A DNA stretch of 64,000 bases from Rhabdophis nuchalis. Its lineage: Eukaryota > Chordata > Lepidosauria > Squamata > Natricidae. The notes under the pieces are model-generated. The model did no database searches. It was not told the origin of the DNA and worked only from the letters and a program-made list of their open reading frames with translations. Positions 54,028 to 64,000 of this stretch are shown here, piece after piece (within the stretch, counting starts at the first letter, position 1; every line of letters begins with the position of its first letter). Both the position numbers and the translations under genes were made by a program. The stretch spans positions 139,298,962-139,362,961 of the forward strand of contig CM077644.1 in the NCBI GenBank assembly GCA_039707465.1. Reading direction: 5' to 3'.

Positions 54028-54396
54028 CAGGTAGTCTTACAAAAGTTCATTTAGTGACCATTCAAAGTTACAATGATACTGAAAAAGTGACTTATGACTG
54101 TTTTTCACACTTATGACCATTGCAGCATCCCCAAGGTCATGTGATCAAAATTCAGACACTTTGCAACTGATTTATATTTATGATGATTAGAATGCCTTGG
54201 GATCATGTGATCACCTTTTGTGACCTTCTGACAAAATCAATGGGGAAGTCAGATTCACTTAACAAGCGTGTTACTAACTTAACTGTAGCGATTCACTTAA
54301 CAGCTGTGGTATAAAATTGAGCAAAATTAACTTAACAACTGTCTCGCTCAGCAACATTTCTGGCTCAATTGTGGTAATAAGTCAAGGACTACCCTG
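54028..54396. mobile_element. DNA transposon-like repeat with CAGGTAGTC/GACTACCCTG ends
   Basis: Inverted ends CAGGTAGTCTTAC and GTCAAGGACTACCCTG bounded by TA on both sides (54026-54027 and 54397-54398), suggesting a TA target duplication. Interior repeats of TTAACAAC and GTGATCA. Related to 33487-33885. Confidence 0.6.
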
Positions 54397-55771
54397 TATA
54401 CACATTGACACACTGTATTTTCTCTGTGTTATCTCTTGCTGCCATAAAAGGTTCTATGCAAGTTTTCTATGCAACTTTTAAAATCTTCCATGAAAGGGCA
54501 AAATGACATCTGGAACATAATGTTCAATAAAAAGATATTTGTTCCCATTTTCCACAACGTAGCATAGGTCCAGGAACTTTTGGCTCTGAAGTATGAAATT
54601 GTCATGCCCTCAACAGTCATGCTTCGGAGAGAAAAAACTGCCATTTCTAATTTAGTAGGTAATTTGACCCATGCATCTTCCTAAGTAAATATTCACTGGA
54701 AATATTATCTGAAAAGGTATGAAGTACGGTTTATTTATTATAAACATGCCACAGTATCAAAGATCCAGAATGTAAATGAACTGGCTTTAATCTCACCAAA
54801 GCAAGATTCAGAAATATGCTACACCAAAACTCTCCTTACTATGCAAGAAGAAATAGAATTTTGATCAAAAATAAAAATTTGAACATCAAGACATTGTGTG
54901 TCTTATTCTTCAGGATTTCCATAATGTCAGTATTTTTACTATCTTTACAATGTTCTGTCATGTTAACCCCTGGCAAAAAAAATGAAAAATCTATGCATTT
55001 GCAGAACCTCCTTACTAGGATATCTCAAATAATCATAAACAATCCAGAAGTAGCAAAAGCACCAAGGCTTGAAGGAGACCTTATCTTGTTCTAGAATCAT
55101 GGTGCGAGGGTTTTTATGGTATTATTACTGAACATAATGAAGAGGGGGGAAACGAGTAATACTTTAATTTCAGCCATGAATATGGCAGAAAGCAGTGTTA
55201 AACATATTTAGGATCTGCAGCTAGACTAGATTTTTCAAATTTGTCTTTTTGGGAAGCCCAAGTTTTTAAAAAAAAACTTTTCTGCTGTTGCTATATAGTA
55301 GGGCCATCAAGCATAGGAATCAAAGATGACACTGCATTAAAGAAAATGTATCCTAATTATATTGAAAAAGTGCATTTGCATTAAGAATAAAGAACAGAAA
55401 AATATGATATTGTCCTTGCTTTAAATTGCAGTTTGTCCACAGTTATTTCAGTTAAAGAGTGAAGCTATTTTTAAAAAAAATCATTGGAATACAATAAGGC
55501 TCTAAATTGTAATTTAAAGGTACACTTGATTCATTTTAGGACTTCCTCTGTGATATCAGATTTGCTCTTGCAACTTTTATGCAGAATATAAACAAAAATA
55601 AATAAACTTCCTATGAAATTACTAGAAATTACACATATTATTTGCATAGAATTAAACAATTTCATCAATGCCCCTGGAATCCTGTAAATGTTCTTTAGAA
55701 GCTAACTCTATTAGAACTTCAATTAAACTCAATCACAACTATTTTAAAGCCAAAGTCGGTCTTGTTCCTCT
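54397..55771. other. No gene recognised
   Basis: An open frame at 54816-55094 has no recognisable family or splice context. AT-rich. Confidence 0.4.
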
Positions 55772-55790
55772 ACTGCCACCTGGTGGCTCA
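55772..55790 (-). promoter_or_regulatory. CTCF-like binding motif
   Basis: On the minus strand the sequence reads GAGCCACCAGGTGGCAGTAG, a full match to the CTCF core CCASYAGRKGGCA. It lies about 3 kb downstream of LPAR5, on the side where CHD4 is expected from mammalian synteny, and outside recognised repeats. Confidence 0.4.
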
Positions 55791-56289
55791 GAATCCTTAG
55801 GGTGAGAGTTGGAGACTGAAGTAACCTTCAACCTGCCTGAGAAGCATTTCTAATGTAGGTCAACGCATACAATGTTATTCCAAGTCTTAGTCACTGTTAG
55901 AGGAGTTTTCAGAAGACCTGGACTTTGAAGCTTGTCTACTACTTCTACACAATACACACTTTTCTCAGTTACTATGAGTATCCCATCAATTTGAAAATAA
56001 CAAAGATGTATGTTGAAAAAAGTGTTAGCAGTATCTGTGATTGAAATGAATTAATTTTTAGTTGGCCAGAAGGGATTTAGAATTTTTCTAATGGCCAGCA
56101 TTATTTGAATGGCATCTGAACCAGCAGTGACTGATGAGGAAAGAGCTCCAGGAATAATGGTAAGCAGTTCAATGAAGGTGTCAATGAGTGTGCATCTACT
56201 GTAAAAAAAGCCCAACAGCACATTTAAGATAATAAGAAACAGGAGTGAAAATAGAGATGCCAATATCATAGCGGCCTTACATAAATGGG
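55791..56289. other. No gene recognised
   Basis: Nothing supportable beyond the CTCF-like site at the left edge. Confidence 0.4.
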
Positions 56290-57365
56290 ATATCTGGAAT
56301 ATTGGGTGCAGTTCTGGTCCCTGCACTTCAAAAAGAATGTGATGGAGCTAGAAAAAGTTCAGAGGAGGATGACTAAATGATTAAGTGGCTGCAGCAGCTT
56401 CCCCATGGAGAAAGGTTAAGACATTGGGACCTTTTTAGTCTAGAGGCAAATGAAAAGGGACGTGATTAAGCTTTTCAAAATTACATATGGTGTGGATAAA
56501 GTAGACAAGGAGAAATGATTTTCACCTTTCCAAAATATTGGAACCGGAGGTCATTGAATGAAATTGAATCCTGAAAGAATCAGGATAGACCAGTGATGGC
56601 GAACCTATGGCACAGGTGCCACAGGTGGTACGCGGAACCATTTCTTAGGGCACGCGAGGTGTTGCCCTGTCAGCACTAGCGTGCATGTGTGCCCTGGCCA
56701 GTTGATTTAGGCCTTCTTTTGAGGCAGTTTTTCACCCTCTGGAAGCTTCAGGGAAGCTCCTGAAGCCTCTGGAGGTGGGGGGGAGGCTGTTTTCACCCTC
56801 CCCAGGCTCCTAGAAAGCCTCTGGAGCCTGGAGAGGGCGAAAAAAGCACGCAAAAAGTAGGGGGTCGCGCACATAGAATTATGGGTGTGGCATGCCCACA
56901 CATGACCCCCCCTGCGCTCCCCCTGCTTTTGGCACGCGAGCCAAAAAAGGTTAGCCATCACTGGGATAGACAAAAGGAAGAAAAAACATGTGTAATTTGA
57001 CTTTGGATACTTTCCAATGAAACCTGGTGCAGACTACCTTGCTTGGGTGGCTTTAAAAAACGGAGTTAGACCAAGTCATGGAAGTCATGGGGATCAATAC
57101 ATATTAATCTTGATAGCAGTGTGACCCCTTCCGAAGGCCTTCCGCTGGGAGACTAATGGCCTCCTTGTGCAGTTGTTGGCCACTGTGTGAGAATAGATTG
57201 CTGGTTTAGGTAGTCAGGAATTTGATCTACCAGGTCACTGCTTATGTCATTTGTTGTTTTGCTTTGCTTTGCTTTATTTCTTCTGTGATATGAACAACAT
57301 CAAACTTATTCAGAGGAAAAATACCCCCAAGAGTCCTTCCAACTCTAATATTCTGATATTCTGTT
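56290..57365 (+). mobile_element. Old CR1 LINE 3' part, split by a hAT element
   Basis: Left piece: GGAATATTGGGTGCAGTTCT, AGTTCAGAGGAGGATGACTA and GGCAAATGAAAAGGGACGTG. Right piece, after 56963, ends GTCCTTCCAACTCTAATATT, the CR1 3' end. Confidence 0.8.
56591..56963. mobile_element. Nonautonomous hAT element, 373 bp, inside CR1
   Basis: CAGTGATGGCGAACCTATGG start and GGTTAGCCATCACTG end with exact 8-bp duplication GGATAGAC at 56583-56590 and 56964-56971. Confidence 0.95.
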
Positions 57366-58949
57366 AATTATATACAGTATTATAGGCAAAACATTTTTTC
57401 ATCAAAGGTTGGTAGGTAAACTGGAAAGTCAAGAAACTTAAAAAAGAAATTGCTAGCAAACATAGAACTGACCAAAAAAACTGCACAAATGAATTCAGCA
57501 AGAATTGAGTTCAACATGATGGACTCTTTAAATTTATTTTTGTAAATGTCACATTTTGTCAATCGGGGTCTCTCACAAGTGTTAAACAATTTCCAAATTT
57601 CCAATCACCATAAGAAAGCTGCAGTAAGTATAGTAGTTTACTTTAGCTTTTATAAATTTTACTTTTCTTTTCCTTTATCTTTATCTTAATGCACCATCTA
57701 AAGTGATAACAAGTTTTGTCTAGCTGACTGCTTTTATTTCCACCTATCCTAGATCTTTTGCTTATGGAATAGGTTTAAAAACAAATGCCTTTTAAGATTT
57801 AAAACTCTTTGTTGCTTCCTTCTGTATACTGAGTGCAAAAGTGGTTCTTGGTTTTCTGAATTATGTTCCAGAACTGGGAATGTGTTGAGGCAAGGAATTC
57901 CCAGGATTTTAAATAGAGGATTAGACATTTTCTGCACAACCCATTTGGTCATATATCAGAAAGTAATATCTAAATTGGAAGCCTCTCATCATCTAAACCT
58001 CAGTGACCCTAATCCTGTCCACTTTTTCTATGTTCTTTTCGCCATAACTTGTTTTTTGCAATGCTTTATAAAGAATTATAAGAAGTATGAGTTTCATTTA
58101 ATTAAATTTAATACTTTGAGTTGCTTAATAAACCATTTGTCCTAAAATTGATGGAGAAATGGTAACACAGTTCACAACCACTCCAAACTAGAGATGAAAA
58201 TCACAATTTTCTCTCTAAAAAGGTCTTTTTATAATAATTCTCATCCTCATATCCTCCTTATTAGAGCTGAAAGGATTCCACTGACCATTTTAATGGACAG
58301 GTTCTCACAGAGTAACTTTTATTATCCCACTGCAGAGGCATTTTACATTTGCATTTAGGTATTTGCTGTTATTGGTGTTTATAGTGATGGCTGAATCTTG
58401 AATTCTTTAGCAAAAGGAAAGGAGATTCCTCTCGTGCAAACTATGAAAATACACCAATTGCATCCAGGTAGCCTCAGAGGATTTCTTGTTTCTTTCATTG
58501 GATGGACAGCAACAGGATGGGCACAGAATATTAAGTTCTACTATTTCATAGTTTTCACTACTATATATAACAGAAATATATGGCACTAATTTTATACATT
58601 TAGTTCCTTAAGAAGAAACTAATGACATTAGTGATGGCTATTTCCATTAAAAATGTATTTATTGATGCATATCTTTCTGCAGCATCTTGTAATCCATTTA
58701 TTATAAACAAAACATCTTAAAACTGATTTCCAATCCAATGTCAGGCTTAATTCAACCAACAAACTGTTCCTTTCCCACTGATTTTTCGACTGATTTTCAA
58801 ACAGAAGATCTCATTGTTCATTATAATTTTTTCTATCTTTACCAAAGGCAATTAATTAATTTTATATAGCAAAAAATTAGGATGCTATCATTTCTTACTT
58901 CTCAAATCAGTTATACACATTGTCCATTGTGTGTGTCCTTCATACCTAG
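57366..58949. other. No gene recognised
   Basis: AT-rich DNA; no exon-like or repeat signature. Confidence 0.4.
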
Positions 58950-59150
58950 AGTAGAATAGAATAACCGAGTTGGAAGGAACCTTGGAGGTCTTCTAGTCCA
59001 ACCCCCCTGCTTAGGCAGGGAATTCTATACCATTTCAGACAAATGGTTATCAAATCTCTTCTTAAAAACAGTGTTGGAGCATTTACAACTTCTGGAAGCA
59101 AGTTGTTCCACTGATTAATTGTTCTGTCAGGAAATTTCTCCTTAGATTTA
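58950..59150 (-). mobile_element. CR1 LINE 3' fragment, minus strand
   Basis: ACCGAGTTGGAAGGAACCTT, GGTCTTCTAGTCCAACCCCC and CATTTCAGACAAATGG, matching the 3' end of the copy at 23154-24442. Confidence 0.9.
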
Positions 59151-59270
59151 GGTTTAGGTTTTATTCAAATTTGTATAGTTCTAGGTTGCTGCTAATGACC
59201 TGATGACTTCCAAACTTCCTTTTAGTAAGACTACTATTATAGCACTCTGGTTCATATCTCCCTGGATAAC

Positions 59271-60185
59271 AGGATCCAGTCTGATAAAATTTAAAGTGCT
59301 GCACTTAGGCAAGAAAAACCAAATGCATGGATACAGAATAGACAGTAACTGGCTCAACAGTGGTGGCTGTGAGAGGAATCTAAGGGACTTTGTGGACTCC
59401 TGCTTAAGTATGAGTTAGCAATGCGATGCAGTTGCCAAGAAAGCCAATGCATTCCTAGGCTGCTGCACCAACAGAGGCATAGCATCAAGATCACAGGAAG
59501 TGGTAGTACCATTCTATACTGCACTAGTGAAGCAACATTTGGCATACTACATCCACTTCTGGTCACGACAATTCAAATAATATGCTAGCTCCTAGAAAGA
59601 GTGTAGAGAAAAGCAACAAAGGAATCTGGAGGCTAAATTGTACAGTAAATGGCTATGGAAAGTCAGGTATGTTTAGTCTAACAAAGAGAAGGATTATGGG
59701 TGACATGACCAAAGTTTTCCAATACTTGAAGGGCTGTCAAAGGGAAGAGGGGGTCAATGTATCCTCCATAGCACCTGAAGGCAGGACAAGAAGCGATGGG
59801 TGTAAAGTCATCAGAGGGAGATTCAACCTGGAACCAAAGAGGAAGTTCCTGACAGTGAGAACAATTAATCAATAGAATAGCCTGCCTCTTGGAGTTGTGG
59901 GTGCTCCTTTACTGGAGGTCTTAAAAAAAAAAAGATTGTACAGCCATTTTCCAGGATGGTATAAGGACTCCTGCCTTTGGCAGTGAGTTGGACTAGAACA
60001 GGGGTCTCCAACCTTTGCAATTTTAAGTCTGAAGGACTTCAGCTCCCAGACTTCTCCAGCCAGCAAAGCTGGCTGGAGAAGTCTGGGAGCTGAAGTCCTT
60101 CAGACTTAAAGTTGCAAAGGTTGGAGACCCCTGGACTAGAAGACCTCCAAAATCCCTTCCAGCGCTATGATTCTATTCTGTTCTA
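59271..60185 (+). mobile_element. CR1 LINE fragment, decayed, split by a MITE
   Basis: Frames give FKVLHLGKKNQMH, CERNLRDFVDSCLSMS, then GRTRSDGCKVIRGRFNLEPK and RKFLTVRTINQ, the CR1 C-terminal half. It ends CTAGAAGACCTCCAAAATCC. The opposite-strand CR1 piece next to it makes an inverted pair. Confidence 0.88.
59999..60133. mobile_element. Snapback hAT MITE inside CR1, 135 bp
   Basis: CAGGGGTCTCCAACCTTTGC start with complementary end, exact 8-bp duplication GACTAGAA at 59991-59998 and 60134-60141. Confidence 0.95.
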
Positions 60186-60867
60186 TGGTTCAGTCCTACC
60201 GAAACCTGTTTCAGAGCCAGGAACACTTTTGTTATTCTGAGACAGTCCCTGTGCAGACTACAAGCTGTTATTGTCCTTTACTTCTAAGAGTCTCCAAGGG
60301 CCAGTCTGAGTTGGTGGATGGAGGCACGTCACTCTCCTTGCCAAATGCTCCAAGCTGCAGAATGTAAAGATAATTGATGGATGTTAAAAATAGCAACTCG
60401 GGGAGCCAGAATGATATAATGTACATTTATAAATAAGACTATAAAATAAACTTTAAGCAAGTAAAGGCTGCTTAATTTAATGAGAGGATTTCCAAAATTA
60501 TACTGCCACTTTTTCCTTTTAATTTCATTGCCTTTCTTTTGTATGGGTATAATATACAGTACATAGTTAGTTTGATTTTTGGCTTCTGTTATTGTCAAAA
60601 CTGAAGCCAGGTGGTAAATGCTAATAACCTTTAAAAATAAAAAGTCCATAAACTGCTGTTTAGGCACTAAAATACTCTACTGTATCACAAATGCCCCACT
60701 GTTGCAATCTACTCCAATCATTAAAAGCTAGCATTAATGGTCAGGCTTGGATTGAGGAGAATAAATCTACACCTGACATGCGATGTAAATGGTTTATGCT
60801 TTCACTCGCAGCTTCACAACCAGTTATATTTTGACAGAGGGCAAAGCAATTTCATCAAATTTCCTTG
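60186..60867. other. No gene recognised
   Basis: Nothing supportable. Confidence 0.4.
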
Positions 60868-61097
60868 GTGGAGCAATGGTTAGAATGCAGTACTGCAGGC
60901 TAATTCTGCTGCCTGCCAGCTGCCTGCAGTTCAGCAATTTGATCCTGACTAGCTCAAAGTTGATTCAGTCTTCCATCCTTCCAAAACCGGTAAAATAAGA
61001 ACCCAGATTGTTGGGGGCAATATGCTGACTCTGTAAACCGCTTAGAAAAGGCTGTAAAAGCATTGGGAAGCGCTATATAAGTGCTATTGCTATATTT
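60868..61097 (+). mobile_element. tRNA-derived squamate SINE
   Basis: GGTTAGAATGCAGTACTGCA, GCTGCCTGCCAGCTGCCTGC, GTTGGGGGCAATATGCTGAC and GCGCTATATAAGTGCTATTG in order; the same family as 62428-62668. Confidence 0.85.
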
Positions 61098-61489
61098 CCT
61101 AACATGCTTCTTTTCTTTTAAAAAATCATGTTTGTTTGATTTTAATTTAAACCATATGGTATAATAATCAAAAAGTATTGAACTTTGACCCAAAATGGGC
61201 AGATTAAAGATTTCCTTGTGTCAGTATTCATCTCCACAATTATAGGATCCTACTGCCACCTCCCTGATCAAGAAGCCTGGGGAGATCTTTAGAAAGAAAG
61301 ACAAGAGACATACCTGTAAGGGAGGAAGCAATATTATTGTAAAAAGTGCTTGTCTCACTTTCAACCACTGGGAGGATACAGGCTCCAGCATAATTAAACA
61401 AGGTACCATCAGAGAGTAAATAGCCAAGACCTGACTCAAGATATATCATCCTTATTGAATTGACTGGAAATGATAACAACAATACTATT
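61098..61489. other. No gene recognised
   Basis: AT-rich; no supported feature. Confidence 0.4.
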
Positions 61490-62735
61490 GTATTTCATTT
61501 AATGTAGCGGACAAATGGCAAACAAATCCAGAAGAGCAAACTTCAAAAAGGTGAAGGGATTGGTTAAAAAGAAGAGAGAATCAAGAGGCAAATCTGTAGA
61601 AGGGTTTGAGATTTCTGAAAATCAAACTTGATGAAATAAATACGTCAAATCAGGAAAAATGAAATTTACAATTTGCCAGATCTTAACAAACATGGGAGCT
61701 TTTTAAAGGAAAGAAAGCCGTCTTAAAAACATGGTAAGTCTTCCTGAAATGTGGAACAGAAGAAACCCATTGGCTTGGGGAAAATAAACACAAGCTCTCA
61801 AAAAAAGAAGCAAAATATTTTGAGCATGTGACTAAAACATTAGGACCTTCAACAAGTTTTTAAAACATTAGAAACAACACGCTAACTAGATAGGCTGCTG
61901 GACAAAAAAACATTAAAGGATGATAAGAAGATTTCAGGAAAACAACAAATTGTTACATCTGTCTGCATGGTGAAGGATTAACTAAATAAAAATAGAAGTA
62001 TCAAGAAAGTGAAGTAATAGGCATACTATAGTCACCAGAGTAAAAATAAATAAATCACTGGGTCCAGATGGTATCCACTCAATGTTTTTATTTCAAGGTG
62101 AATTTGCTAATTTTCTAACAAAACAAAAAAAAGCATTGCTTCGCCTTAAATCAGCATCTGAGGACTGGAAAAATGATAGAAAAAAGGGATACAGGCAATT
62201 TTAAACAGCCTAAAGTCTGTTCTACTACAATGATAACTATTATTATTAAAGTGAAAAATGATAATATACATGTCCAATAGAAGACCTGTAAGCAATTCTT
62301 GTCATCATCTAGATGTTTTAAAGTTTTCAGCAATTATGTAGATTGTATAAACTGGTAAATACTGTATATTTAAATATTTTTAAAACTGTTTTCAAGAAAA
62401 GATTGGACAGCCATTTGTCCAGGATAGCAATAGCACTAGCACTTAGACTTAGATATTGCTTCTCTGTGCTTTTACAGCCCTCTCTAAGAGGTTTATAGAG
62501 TCATCATATTGCCCCCAACAATCTGGGTCCTCATTTTACCCACCTCGGAAGGATGGAAGGCTGAGCCAACCTTGAGCCTGGTGAGATTCAATCTGCCAAA
62601 TTGCAGGCAGCTGGTAGTCAGCAGAATTAGCCTGCAGTACTGTATTCTAACCACTAGGCCACCATAACTCCAGGATAGTATCTGCTTTGAGCATTGGTTG
62701 GACTAGAAGACCTCTAAGTTCCTTCTATGATAACT
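61490..62735 (+). mobile_element. Old CR1 LINE with ORF2 linker and 3' end, split by a SINE
   Basis: Frame remnants include NKSLGPDGIHS (CR1 SPGPDGIHP) at about 62050-62085. The 3' end reads GATTGGACAGCCATTTGTCC and, after the SINE, CTAGAAGACCTCTAAGTTCC. Confidence 0.75.
62428..62668 (-). mobile_element. tRNA-derived squamate SINE inside CR1
   Basis: Reversed SINE with GTTTATAGAGTCATCATATT, CTCGGAAGGATGGAAGGCTG and CTAACCACTAGGCCACC. Exact 10-bp duplication TCCAGGATAG at 62418-62427 and 62669-62678. Confidence 0.92.
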
Positions 62736-62739
62736 GGTT

Positions 62740-63178
62740 AAAGAAGAAGTAGAGAGTAGACAAAATGGACAATTTCCACAGCTGAGTTCTCTAAGTGCTG
62801 GTGTTGGGACTAATACTTTTTCATATAAATTAAAGATGAAGAATGATATGGGTAGTTTGTTGATGACATTGAATTCTCCAAAGTGGCAAAATCAATAAGA
62901 GATTACTCAGAGTTCTAAAAGATGCCTCTAAATTGAGCAGAGATGCTAAAAAAGGATCTTAATATAAGCAAATGCAAAATAATATACTACTTGTACAGTA
63001 GTTGGTACAAACAATCTTATAAAAAATGCATTAATGAGATCTAAGCTGGTAAAGATTTATCACGAAAGTGATGCTGGATCATGGTAAATATCCCTCTTAA
63101 AAATAGTATGAGCTGGCTTTTAAATAGCCATTTTTCTGAAACGGTATAGGGCTTCCTGCCTAGGCAGGGTGTTGGATT
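62740..63178 (+). mobile_element. Second decayed CR1 LINE fragment
   Basis: Contains a GATGACATTGAATTCTC segment corresponding to the CR1 FVDDTEF region and ends with a TATAGGGCTTCCTGCCTAGG block of the CR1 3' UTR. Confidence 0.6.
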
Positions 63179-63179
63179 A

Positions 63180-63950
63180 TTTTATTTTTTATATATTTTA
63201 TTAATATTGTATTATTTTATTTTTGTATTATTGTATTATTGTATTATTTTATTTTTTATATATTTTATTAAATTTATACCCCGCCCTCCTCCTAAGAAAG
63301 GACCCAGGGCTGCGCACAGGCATCATTAAAATCATACAAAAAATACAAAAATACAAAATTGTTAAAAACTAATTAAATATTCCCTGTGCTAAAATTAATA
63401 AAACTCTAAAATTTAAAAATTATCCCTATAAAAATTATCCCTATAAAAGTCAGAACAGGGGTTATGCTAGGCCGGCTTGTTGAAATAAATGGGTTTTAAG
63501 ACGTTGGCGGAAAAGGCGGAGGTCCACGATGGTGCGTAGATCGGGGGGTAGGTCATTCCAGAGGGCAGGGCCTGCCACAGAGAAGGCTCTTCCCCTGGGC
63601 ACCGCCAACTGGCATTGCCCAGCCGACGGTACCCTGAGAAGGCCCTCTCTGTGAGAGCGGATCGGTCGAAGGGATGTATGGGGCAGGAGGCGGTCGCGAA
63701 TATAGCTAGGCTCCGAGCCATGAAGCACTTTGAAGATGGTCGTCAGCACCTTGAAGCGCACCCGAAAGGCCACAGGTAGCCAGTGCAGCTCGCGCAGGAA
63801 AGGTGTTATGTGGGATTGCCTTGAGGCACCCATAATTACCCGCGCGGCCGCATTCTGGACCAACTGCAACCTTCGAGTGCACCTCAAGGGGAGCCCCATG
63901 TAGAGAGCTTTACAGTAGTCCAGCCGGGATGTCACCAATGCCTGAGTGAC
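63180..63950 (-). mobile_element. L2-like LINE 3' fragment
   Basis: Minus strand 63938-63462 is open for 158 codons: LDYCKALYMGLPLRCTRRLQ, LRELHWLPVAFRVRFKVL, GRAFSVAGPALWNDLPPDLR and QRLKTHLFQQAGLA. The 3' UTR has GCGCAGCCCTGGGTCC-type sequence and an A/T-rich tail. Truncated at about 63950. Confidence 0.92.
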
Positions 63951-64000
63951 ATTGTATTGTATTAAATAAATAACTTCTGCAGTTGGGAAATTAGGAAGGG

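Noticed and set aside
54816..55094. Plus-strand open frame of 92 codons
   Set aside because: AT-rich, no known motif, no splice signals and no support from neighbouring sequence.

Overview
The window is a piece of vertebrate nuclear genome, almost certainly from a squamate reptile and probably a snake. Support comes from the repeat content (a Sauria-type SINE, squamate tRNA-derived SINEs, L2-clade and CR1 LINEs, many hAT MITEs) and from the gene pair ACRBP–LPAR5, which are also neighbours on human 12p13.31 in the same relative order and orientation. All genes found are spliced or single-exon eukaryotic genes. There are no operons, CRISPR arrays or bacterial features.

Layout. Positions 1–7.4 kb are repeats and intronic or intergenic DNA, with a pyrimidine-rich element containing a 377-bp tandem repeat. 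Positions 7,464–20,077 (+) hold the last six coding exons of ACRBP (acrosin-binding protein), with consistent splice phases and a clear stop. The 5' exons are not seen and probably lie upstream of the window. The large ACRBP intron (7.9–15.0 kb) carries an L2-like LINE, a fish-type Tc1 transposon and a hammerhead-ribozyme-bearing tRNA-like repeat. The span 20–51 kb between the genes is mostly mobile DNA: a CR1 LINE with an open 400-codon reverse transcriptase frame, a 3-kb hAT transposon with an 8-bp target duplication, L2-like LINEs, an L1 3' end, SINEs and many snapback MITEs. It also holds a CpG island (about 28.8–29.3 kb) that could be a promoter. LPAR5, a class A GPCR of 376 residues for lysophosphatidic acid, is complete at 51,663–52,793 (+). 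The rest (53–64 kb) is old CR1, hAT, SINE and L2 remnants plus a strong CTCF-like motif.

The two host genes do not form a pathway together. ACRBP acts in the sperm acrosome and LPAR5 in lysophospholipid signalling; their adjacency is conserved synteny. The most unusual non-genic feature is a repeat, present here in two complete copies, that joins an intact-looking RNA polymerase III type A box/B box tRNA-like module directly to a complete type I hammerhead ribozyme core. One copy sits beside an inverted partial copy of itself; the other lies beside a foldback sequence resembling Penelope-like element tails.

All identifications are from reading the sequence and remembered family features. No alignment or database search was run, and repeat family names are the nearest recognisable class.
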